Below are positions 1 through 7,358 of a DNA stretch of 7,358 bases, one piece after another. Below the pieces are notes generated by a model. That model was not told where the DNA came from. It ran no database searches and saw nothing but the letters and a program-made list of their open reading frames with translations. How positions within the stretch are numbered: position 1 is the first letter of the stretch; every line of letters starts with the position of its first letter. Position numbers and translations under genes: made by a program. This DNA is from an uncultured Opitutia bacterium (GTDB taxonomy: Bacteria; Verrucomicrobiota; Verrucomicrobiia; Opitutales; Opitutaceae), in the NCBI GenBank assembly GCA_903938935.1, contig CAJAFD010000579.1, forward strand, positions 1-7,358, read 5' to 3'.

Positions 1-294
1 CTTGTCGGAGGTCTTTTCCGATGAGTTTAAGGTCTTCCGCTTCAAGTCTAAGTTCTTTTCCTTCAAGTCTAAGTTACTTTCCTTTGAGTCTAAGTTCTTT
101 TCCTTCGAGTCCGAGTTCTTCTCCTTCAAGTCCAAGCTCTTTTCCTTCAAGTCAAAGTTACTTTCCTTCGAGTCTTAAGTCTTTGGGGAGGAGTTTCTCC
201 TCTTTTTCGACTTGTCTAGGCTCTTGGCGGACAAGCGAAAGCTCTTCGTGACCTTGGCGGAGCGCTTTGCGGAGGAATTTCGCTCTTTCGCGGC
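1..294. repeat. 21-bp tandem minisatellite, 14 degenerate units
   Basis: Fourteen contiguous 21-base units fill this stretch exactly (1-21, 22-42, 43-63 and so on to 274-294), and the array continues off the left edge. The six units from 43 to 168 are nearly identical and follow CAAGTCTAAGTTCTTTTCCTT. Outer units drift in sequence but keep the period; for example 253-273 resembles 1-21 more than its direct neighbours. Because 21 is a multiple of three, the array keeps long frames open. On the plus strand an ATG at 21 opens a 76-codon serine-rich frame (SSLSSFP repeats) ending at 251. On the minus strand a frame reads heptads such as KEKNLDL, with lysine at the third position in 12 of 14 units, but has one in-frame TAA in unit 169-189. 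I cannot tell whether either frame is translated. It is AT-richer than all flanking genes. It could be a non-coding minisatellite or the remnant of a repeat-protein gene. Confidence 0.85.
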
Positions 295-448
295 ATCACG
301 CACCTTGCGGTTTTAAGCGGGTTTTTGATTAAAATGAGCCCAAAAAGAGGGGGTTTTGGCCGGATTTTAGGGTTTTGACCGTTTTTACGAGTTTCAGGTT
401 CGGACGAGGGTTCTGGCGAGGCGGAAAACGAGAACCTCGGGCGTGGGC
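295..448. other. Non-coding spacer between minisatellite and katG terminator
   Basis: No supportable gene lies here. The stretch is AT-richer than the coding DNA, with G-rich and T-rich runs on the plus strand. A weak inverted repeat, CCAAAA at 340-345 against TTTTGG at 354-359, would give a 6-bp stem with an 8-base loop; I do not assign it a role. The first bases (295-315) still show a faint continuation of the 21-base periodicity. Confidence 0.5.
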
Positions 449-490
449 AATAAAAAGGCGCGCCGCCGCGAGTCTTCGCGGGGGCGCGCC
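449..490 (-). terminator. Intrinsic terminator of katG
   Basis: Read on the minus strand, GGCGCGCC (490-483) pairs with GGCGCGCC (464-457). After a one-base mismatch CCGCGA pairs with TCGCGG around a four-base loop (472-475). The hairpin is followed directly by TTTTTATT (456-449). A strong GC stem plus a U-run is the textbook Rho-independent signal. It lies 36 bases past the katG stop codon, so it very probably ends the katG transcript. The outer arm is self-complementary (an AscI palindrome), so each arm could also pair with itself in DNA. There is no T-run on the plus-strand side, so termination should work in the minus direction only. Confidence 0.88.
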
Positions 491-525
491 GGGAGGTGGA
501 GCGACGGGGATTTGGCGGGGCGGGC

Positions 526-2760
<2,235 letters not shown>

Positions 2761-2771
2761 GATGTTATATA
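2761..2771 (-). promoter_or_regulatory. Possible -10 element abutting the katG start (leaderless?)
   Basis: On the minus strand TATATA (2771-2766) is followed by five bases and then the katG ATG. If this is a -10 hexamer, transcription would begin at or next to the A of the ATG, giving a leaderless mRNA. That would fit the lack of any Shine-Dalgarno sequence here. No convincing -35 sequence stands 16-18 bases upstream, which weakens the call. The element is also part of a self-complementary TTATATAA (2765-2772). Confidence 0.3.
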
Positions 2772-2832
2772 AGATGAGAAGGGATTAGATGAGGGGGAGA
2801 AAAAGAAGGAGGAGGAAGATAAGAAAAGAACG
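2770..2832. other. Polypurine/polypyrimidine tract upstream of katG
   Basis: Over about 60 bases the plus strand is almost entirely A and G (runs such as GAGGGGGAGAAAAAGAAGGA), so the minus, katG-sense strand is almost entirely C and T. It has no open frame of its own worth calling. Such tracts can bend DNA or form unusual structures, and pyrimidine-rich leaders can affect translation; no role can be read from the sequence alone. Confidence 0.55.
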
Positions 2833-2842
2833 AGCCGCAAGA

Positions 2843-2857
2843 TGACGCCTGGCGTCA
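2843..2857. promoter_or_regulatory. Perfect 15-bp palindrome, candidate operator
   Basis: TGACGCCTGGCGTCA is a 7-bp perfect inverted repeat around a single central base. It lies in the gap between the divergent katG and desaturase genes, about 83 bases from the katG start and 189 from the desaturase start. Symmetry and position suit a dimeric regulator. It does not resemble a PerR or Fur box (both AT-rich), and I do not recognise the motif. It is too short and lacks a T-run, so it is not a terminator. Confidence 0.4.
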
Positions 2858-3045
2858 AGGTGGCAAGGGACGGGAGAGGATTTCGACGGGGTTTGGCGCG
2901 GCGACAAGCCGGAAGCGCCAGGTAAACGTGAAATTCCGCTGAACGGCTGCACAAACGACAATGGCGTGACGAAAATAATAGGCAGATTCCACGAAACTCG
3001 GCTTGCGGAAGGCGTAACCTGTACGTTCGCTTGGCGGAAATTTTT

Positions 3046-4269
3046 ATGTCCGAGTCCACCTCCGCCCTTCGCCCCGGCTTCCTCAGCCGCGCCACCACTG
3101 CCCTGACGCAGTGGATTGATTCCGATTACTGCCCAGACGGGGCGGACAAGATGCGGGCCGAGCCCGACCGCGTGGATTTCGTGCGCGTGATGCCCTTCGT
3201 GGTGCTGCATCTCGCGTGTTTCGCGGTGATCTGGGTGGGCTGGAGTCCGGTCGCCGTGTGGACGGCGGTGGCACTTTACTTCATCCGCATGTTTGCCGTC
3301 ACGGGCATCCATCACCGCTATTTCTCGCACAAGACCTACAGCACCTCGCGCGGCGGGCAGTTTTTCCTCGCGCTCTGGGCGGCGACGGCGACCCAACGCG
3401 GCTCGCTCTGGTGGGCTTACCATCATCGCCATCACCACCAGCACTCCGACGACCCCGAGGACGCGCATTCCCCGCACGTCCACGGTTTCCTTTGGTCGCA
3501 CATCGGCTGGATCACCTCACGGCGGAATTTCCCCACCGATTACACCAAGATCAAGGACCTCGCGAAGTTCCCCGAGCTGGTCTGGCTCAACCGCTTCGAC
3601 CTCTGCGTGCCCCTCGTGTTCGCGCTCTCGCTTTACGGCACCGGCATCGCCCTCGAACACTTCGCGCCCGGCCTCGGCACCACCGGCGGGCAGATGCTCG
3701 TCTGGGGTTTCTTCGTGAGCACGACGTTCCTCTTTCACGGCACCGCCTGCATCAACTCCATGGCGCACCTCATGGGTAAACGCCGCTTCAAGACCGAGGA
3801 CGATTCGCGCAACAGCTTTATCCTCACCCTCATCACCCTCGGCGAAGGCTGGCACAACAACCACCACCGCTTCCAGAGCTGCACGCGCAATGGCTTCTAC
3901 TGGTGGGAAATCGATCCCACTTACTACGGCCTGAAAATGCTCTCGTGGACCGGCCTCATCTGGGGCCTCAAGCCCGTGCCCCAATCCATCCTCGACGAAG
4001 GCATGCGCGCCGATCACCACGCCTCCGTCGCCGCCGCCGCGACCGCCCGCGCTGCCTCCGCGCAGAGTTCGCACGACTACGCCACGCTGCGCCGCGTCGT
4101 GCCCGTCGCCACCGCCATGGCCGTCGCCAGCGCGACCGCTTCCTCGGCCAACCTCCCGAAAAAAGCCGACGGCCCCGCCATCCGCAAAGACCTCAGCGAG
4201 GAAACCCACGGTCTCAACACCCCACCGACCACGCCCCCGCCCGCCGGGCCGCAGGCGCCTGCCGCTTAA
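3046..4269 (+). CDS. Membrane fatty-acid (acyl-CoA delta-9 type) desaturase
   Basis: This is an integral-membrane, oxygen-dependent di-iron enzyme of the fatty acid desaturase family that probably places a cis double bond in a saturated acyl chain. All three histidine boxes are present in the 407-residue product: HRYFSH (90-95), HRHHHQHSD (from 127) and HNNHH (270-274), plus a conserved histidine at 241 (NSMAHLMG). Hydrophobic segments near 47-66, 69-88, 104-116, 186-206 and 213-233 fit the fold. I chose ATG 3046. A TTG at 3031 in the same frame would add only five residues, and GGCGGAAA a few bases before 3046 can serve as ribosome binding site. The last 80 or so residues (about 325-407) are an alanine- and proline-rich tail outside the family's core. 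It is divergent from katG and has its own terminator, so it is probably monocistronic. The precise substrate and double-bond position cannot be read from sequence. Confidence 0.93.
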   Translation: MSESTSALRPGFLSRATTALTQWIDSDYCPDGADKMRAEPDRVDFVRVMPFVVLHLACFAVIWVGWSPVAVWTAVALYFIRMFAVTGIHHRYFSHKTYSTSRGGQFFLALWAATATQRGSLWWAYHHRHHHQHSDDPEDAHSPHVHGFLWSHIGWITSRRNFPTDYTKIKDLAKFPELVWLNRFDLCVPLVFALSLYGTGIALEHFAPGLGTTGGQMLVWGFFVSTTFLFHGTACINSMAHLMGKRRFKTEDDSRNSFILTLITLGEGWHNNHHRFQSCTRNGFYWWEIDPTYYGLKMLSWTGLIWGLKPVPQSILDEGMRADHHASVAAAATARAASAQSSHDYATLRRVVPVATAMAVASATASSANLPKKADGPAIRKDLSEETHGLNTPPTTPPPAGPQAPAA

Positions 4270-4290
4270 ACTCGCCTCGATCCCCTCCCC

Positions 4291-4321
4291 GCCCGAAGCG
4301 CCCCGCGCCTCGGGCTTTTTT
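4291..4321 (+). terminator. Intrinsic terminator of the desaturase gene
   Basis: GCCCGA (4291-4296) pairs with TCGGGC (4310-4315). After one A-C mismatch GCGC pairs with GCGC around a CCC loop, and six T residues follow at once (4316-4321). The hairpin begins 21 bases after the desaturase stop codon. It separates the desaturase from the flavoprotein gene, which therefore needs its own promoter somewhere in 4322-4469. Confidence 0.88.
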
Positions 4322-4469
4322 ATTTCCCCATCCGTTTTTCCGCCTCAAGCGTAACATCAAAGCACGTGCCCCGCGCCGCCCGCTCGTCCCTTCACCCCCC
4401 TCGCCACTCGCACCTCCCTCGCCGCCCGTAACTCGCCTCCGCTCCGTTTCAACCGCCGCCTTTTCTCCT

Positions 4470-5774
4470 ATGTCCCAACCTCGCCTCGCCATCGTCGGCA
4501 CCGGCATCGCCGGCCTCGGCTGCGCTCATTTTCAGCAACGCGACTACGACCTCACGCTCTTCGAAGCGGCGGACTACATCGGCGGCCACACCAACACCGT
4601 CCAAGCCACCGAACCCGGCACCGGCCGCGCCGTCCCGATCGACACCGGCTTCATGGTGTTTAACCACGCCACGTACCCGCTGCTCACGCGCCTGTTTCAC
4701 GAACTCCGCGTCGCCACCAAGAAAACTGACATGTCGTTCAGCGTCCGCCACGCCGACAGCGGCTTGGAATTCTGCGGCTCCTCGCTCAACCACCTTTTCG
4801 CCCAGCGCCGCAATCTCCTCCGCCCGCGTTTCTACCGGATGCTCGCCGCGATCCACCGCTTCAACCAAGAAGCCGTCGCCGCCCTCGCCGATCCCACCTC
4901 GCCCATCGCCACCGAAACCCTCGGGGACTACGTGAAACGTCGCGGCTACGGTGCCGATTTTTTCGACCTCTATCTCGTCCCCATGAGCTCCGCCGTGTGG
5001 AGCACGCCGCCCGAAAAAATGCTCGGCTTCCCCGCCGCCGCGCTACTCCGGTTTTTTCACAACCACGGCTTCCTCGGCCTCGACACCCAACACCAGTGGT
5101 GGACCGTGGAAAACGGTTCCAAGAGCTACGTCGCCCCGCTCACCGCGCCCTTCGCCGACCGCATCCGCCTCAACGCCGCCGCCACGAGTATCGTTCGCAC
5201 GCCCCGCGGCGTCACGGTCACGACCGCCACGGGCGGCAGCGAGACGTTTGATAAAGTCATCCTCGCCTGCCACGGCGACCAAGCGCTCCGGCTCCTCGCC
5301 GCGCCCACCGATGCCGAGCGCCGCCTCCTCGGCGCGTTCCACTACCAAGCCAACACCGCCACGCTCCACACCGATGTCGCCGTCATGCCGCGCACGCGCC
5401 TCGCTTGGTCCGCGTGGAACTACGAGATCGCCCGCGACGCCACCGGCGTCGTCTCCACCGCGACGCACTACTGGATGAACAAACTCCAAGGCGTCTCCGA
5501 CCGCGAAAATTATTTCGTCACCATCAACCGCCCCGAAGCCATCGACCCCGCGCGCGTCCTCCGCCGCATCGCGTACGAACACCCGCTCTTCAGCCTCGCA
5601 GCCACCGCCGCCCAAGCCGAGTTGCCCGCGCTCAACCAAGCCGCGCGCGGCACCACCGAGACGTTCTTCGCCGGCGCCTGGCAACGCTACGGCTTCCACG
5701 AAGACGGCCTCCTCAGCGCCCACCGCCTCTCCAGCCAACTCCTCGCGCGCGACCCTTGGCCCGAGCGCATGTAA
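4470..5774 (+). CDS. FAD-dependent amine-oxidase-like oxidoreductase (COG2907-type)
   Basis: This is a flavoprotein of the NAD(P)/FAD-binding amine oxidase group, 434 residues, with no signal peptide or clear membrane helix. The N-terminus is a dinucleotide-binding fold: VGTGIAGLG (9-17), then an acidic residue ending the second strand (Glu32) and the GGHTNT turn (38-43). Near the C-terminus AGAWQRYGFHEDGLLSA (401-417) closes the FAD site in the way typical of this family. The frame stays open upstream to 3903, but that part overlaps the desaturase and its terminator. ATG 4470 puts the nucleotide-binding motif at the N-terminus as expected. The start has no Shine-Dalgarno sequence; the leader is pyrimidine-rich. 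Family members are often found beside cyclopropane-fatty-acid synthase, DUF1365 or desaturase genes, so a role in fatty-acid modification is the best guess. No methyltransferase or DUF1365 gene is seen here. The substrate is unknown. Confidence 0.85.
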   Translation: MSQPRLAIVGTGIAGLGCAHFQQRDYDLTLFEAADYIGGHTNTVQATEPGTGRAVPIDTGFMVFNHATYPLLTRLFHELRVATKKTDMSFSVRHADSGLEFCGSSLNHLFAQRRNLLRPRFYRMLAAIHRFNQEAVAALADPTSPIATETLGDYVKRRGYGADFFDLYLVPMSSAVWSTPPEKMLGFPAAALLRFFHNHGFLGLDTQHQWWTVENGSKSYVAPLTAPFADRIRLNAAATSIVRTPRGVTVTTATGGSETFDKVILACHGDQALRLLAAPTDAERRLLGAFHYQANTATLHTDVAVMPRTRLAWSAWNYEIARDATGVVSTATHYWMNKLQGVSDRENYFVTINRPEAIDPARVLRRIAYEHPLFSLAATAAQAELPALNQAARGTTETFFAGAWQRYGFHEDGLLSAHRLSSQLLARDPWPERM

Positions 5775-5825
5775 CGTCCGCGCTTCCGCATTGCCTCACC
5801 GGCGAAACGCGTCTCGGTTTTTCGC

Positions 5826-6692
5826 GTGGAAACCACGCCGCTGAGTCCCGCCCAAAAATCCGCGCTCCTCAGCCTCCTCGACGACCCGAGCCCCACGGTG
5901 CGACGGGCCTTGCTGGCGCGCTTCACCGCCCTCGGCGCCGACGCCGCACCGTTTCTCCACGAGATCGCCCGCGGCGCGCACCCCGCCCTCGCCCGCGCCG
6001 CGAGCAGCTACATCGAAGAACTCCAGCTCGCAGACCCCGTTGGGGAATTTCTTACGTTCATTCGCTCGCTCCACTACGAGCTCGAAACGGGCGCGTTGCT
6101 CCTCGCGCGCACGGTCAACCCGCAGCTCGACGTCGGGGCCTGCTGCGAACAACTCGACACCATCGCCGCGCGTTGCACCGAGCTCATCGCCGAGCCCGCG
6201 ACCACCCGCGAGAAGTGCCGCATCATGAATCGCGTGCTGTTTCACGAATGGGGTTTCCGCGGCAACGTCGAACACTACACCGACCCGCGCAACAGCTTCA
6301 TCGACGAGGTCCTCACGCGCCGCCAAGGCATCCCGCTGTCGCTCAGTCTGGTCTACTTGCTCGTCGCCCAACGTCTCGGCCTCCCGCTTGAGCCCATCGG
6401 CCTGCCCGGCCACTTCATCGTCGGCTGCTATGACGACGAGGAACCGTTCTTCGTCGATCCGTTTGACCGCGGCCTCTTCCGCGACGTCGAAGAAATCACC
6501 ACGTTTCTGCGCAGCCATCAGCTCGAACCAAAGCCCACCGATCTCATGCCCACCTCCGTGCGCGAGGTGCTCTGCCGCAGCTGCCGCAATCTGGTCAACC
6601 ACTACACGCTCGCACAAGACATCGAGCGCGCGAAACTGTTTGCCCGCTTCGTCGCCGAGTTCGAGCAGACGCACGCGCGCGAATCCGCCTGA
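5826..6692 (+). CDS. SirB1 family / transglutaminase-like protein
   Basis: The 288-residue product carries a transglutaminase-like core of the SirB1 type: FHEWGFRGN (139-147), DPRNSFIDEVLTRRQGIP (153-170), GLPGHFIV (192-199) and FVDPFDRG (209-216). His196 and Asp211 sit where the His and Asp of a transglutaminase triad would be, but the position usually held by the catalytic cysteine lies in GIPLSLS and has none, as is common in this family. Enzymatic activity is therefore doubtful and the biochemical role unknown. Residues about 8-65 are helical and look like HEAT-type repeats (DPSPTVRRALLARF, then HPALARAASSYIEEL), a possible protein-binding addition. The start is GTG 5826; no in-frame ATG precedes the core. 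No ribosome binding site is evident. It begins 51 bases after the flavoprotein stop with no terminator between, so co-transcription is likely. It is predicted to be cytoplasmic. Confidence 0.85.
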   Translation: METTPLSPAQKSALLSLLDDPSPTVRRALLARFTALGADAAPFLHEIARGAHPALARAASSYIEELQLADPVGEFLTFIRSLHYELETGALLLARTVNPQLDVGACCEQLDTIAARCTELIAEPATTREKCRIMNRVLFHEWGFRGNVEHYTDPRNSFIDEVLTRRQGIPLSLSLVYLLVAQRLGLPLEPIGLPGHFIVGCYDDEEPFFVDPFDRGLFRDVEEITTFLRSHQLEPKPTDLMPTSVREVLCRSCRNLVNHYTLAQDIERAKLFARFVAEFEQTHARESA

Positions 6693-6760
6693 TGCCCCGC
6701 GCCCGCACTTCGTTGCGTCCAGCGATTTCGTTTTTGCCCGCCGCGCCCTTCGTCGCCTGA
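6692..6760 (+). CDS. Possible 22-codon leader ORF between SirB1-like gene and aroE
   Basis: An ATG overlaps the SirB1-like stop codon in the arrangement TGATG, a layout typical of translational coupling. It opens a frame of 22 codons (MPRARTSLRPAISFLPAAPF then VA) that stops at TGA 6758-6760, ten bases before the proposed aroE start. I recognise no homologue. It may be translated by reinitiation and carry ribosomes to the aroE start, or be chance in GC-rich DNA. The protein itself shows no feature that argues for function. Confidence 0.2.
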   Translation: MPRARTSLRPAISFLPAAPFVA

Positions 6761-6770
6761 CTCGCCGCTT

Positions 6771-7358
6771 CTGAACGCACACCCCGACAGTTCCGCCGTC
6801 CTCACGCTCGCCGATCTCGCCACGTGGTCCTACCCCGGCACGGCGCTCGCCGTCCTCGGCCACCCGATCAAGCACTCGATCAGTCCGGCGATGCACAACG
6901 CCGCCCTCGCGGCACTCGCCGCCACCACGCCGCGCTTCGCCGATTGGCGTTATTTTCGCTTCGAGATTCACCCCGATGATCTCCCGCGCGCGCTCGAGCT
7001 CTTCCGCGAAAAAAAATTCCACGGGCTCAATCTCACCGTCCCGCACAAGATCATCGCCTTCGATCGCATCGCCGCCATCGACCCCGCCGCGCGCCCGATC
7101 GGCGCCGTCAACACTCTCCTGCTCACGCCCGCCGGCTGGCGCGGCCACAACACCGATGGTTACGGCCTCGCCGCCGCCATCCGTGAAACCCTTGGCCTCG
7201 ATCTCGCCGGCGCACACGTGATCCTAATCGGGGCCGGCGGCGCCGCCCGCGGGGCCGCCGTCGAATGTCTCCAACGCCGTTGCGCCTCCCTCTGGATCGC
7301 CAACCGCACCGCCGCCAATCTCACCGCGATGCTGAGCGATCTCGCTCCGCTTGCCGCC
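6771..7358 (+). CDS. aroE: Shikimate dehydrogenase, N-terminal part (runs off right edge)
   Basis: This enzyme reduces 3-dehydroshikimate to shikimate with NADPH in the cytoplasm, a step of aromatic amino-acid synthesis. The 196 codons present show the substrate-binding motif HSISPAMHN (35-43), catalytic Lys93 in NLTVPHK, GAVNT (111-115), NTDGYG with Asp129, the nucleotide-binding loop IGAGGA (153-158) and NRT (178-180), which grips the NADPH phosphate. About 80-90 C-terminal residues should lie beyond the window. The start is odd. The frame is open from 6693, yet has no ATG, GTG or TTG until ATG 6891, which lies inside the substrate motif and is too late. CTG 6771, followed by NAHPDSSAVLTLADLATW, sits where the family's start belongs and is my choice. 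No ribosome binding site is visible. It follows the SirB1-like gene by 78 bases with no terminator, so it is probably co-transcribed. Confidence 0.9.
   Translation, partial: MNAHPDSSAVLTLADLATWSYPGTALAVLGHPIKHSISPAMHNAALAALAATTPRFADWRYFRFEIHPDDLPRALELFREKKFHGLNLTVPHKIIAFDRIAAIDPAARPIGAVNTLLLTPAGWRGHNTDGYGLAAAIRETLGLDLAGAHVILIGAGGAARGAAVECLQRRCASLWIANRTAANLTAMLSDLAPLAA

Noticed and set aside
2951..2980. A sigma-70-like promoter for the desaturase around AATAAT (2974-2979)
   Set aside because: The -10 match is fair, but no acceptable -35 lies 16-18 bases upstream, so I do not call it.
3031..3045. TTG start of the desaturase, five codons upstream
   Set aside because: ATG 3046 has the better ribosome-binding context (GGCGGAAA just upstream, which contains the TTG region itself) and the extra residues add nothing conserved.
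3903..4469. N-terminal extension of the flavoprotein frame up to 3903
   Set aside because: It overlaps the desaturase coding region and its terminator, is arginine/proline-rich, and would put the FAD-binding motif 190 residues from the N-terminus. ATG 4470 is the proper start.
5796..7217. A 473-codon minus-strand frame over the SirB1-like and aroE genes
   Set aside because: It is an antisense shadow of two genes with clear family motifs on the plus strand and has no recognisable domain of its own.

Overview
The window is GC-rich bacterial chromosome DNA. Its genes are ordinary chromosomal housekeeping and stress genes, with no phage, transposon, RNA gene or CRISPR signal. The style of the shikimate dehydrogenase and transglutaminase-like proteins, the high GC content and the scarcity of Shine-Dalgarno sequences would fit an Opitutaceae-like member of the Verrucomicrobiota. 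That assignment is an impression from sequence style, not a proven placement.

Layout. Bases 1-294 are a distinctly AT-richer minisatellite of fourteen contiguous, degenerate 21-bp units that runs off the left edge. Bases 295-448 hold nothing I can name. A strong intrinsic terminator (449-490, minus strand) ends katG, a complete 744-residue catalase-peroxidase gene on the minus strand (526-2760). Between katG and the divergent desaturase gene lies a 285-bp regulatory gap. It holds a polypurine/polypyrimidine tract, a TATATA element directly at the katG start, and a perfect 15-bp palindrome. On the plus strand follows a membrane fatty-acid desaturase (3046-4269) with its own terminator (4291-4321). 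After that come a FAD-dependent amine-oxidase-like protein (4470-5774), a SirB1/transglutaminase-like protein (5826-6692) and the 5' part of aroE, shikimate dehydrogenase (6771 to beyond the right edge). No terminator is visible between these last three genes, so they may be co-transcribed.

How the genes relate. KatG removes hydrogen peroxide in the cytoplasm. The desaturase makes unsaturated membrane lipid, a product that is prone to oxidation and made by an oxygen-using di-iron enzyme. The flavoprotein belongs to a family that often sits beside lipid-modifying enzymes. A shared theme of oxygen, peroxide and membrane lipid is plausible but inferred. SirB1-like and AroE proteins look like unrelated housekeeping passengers.

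I found no clearly new biological system. The most unusual items are the 21-bp minisatellite that stays open in both strands with a heptad protein pattern, the absence of any ATG/GTG/TTG start for aroE (a CTG sits where the start should be), and the palindrome in the divergent promoter region.
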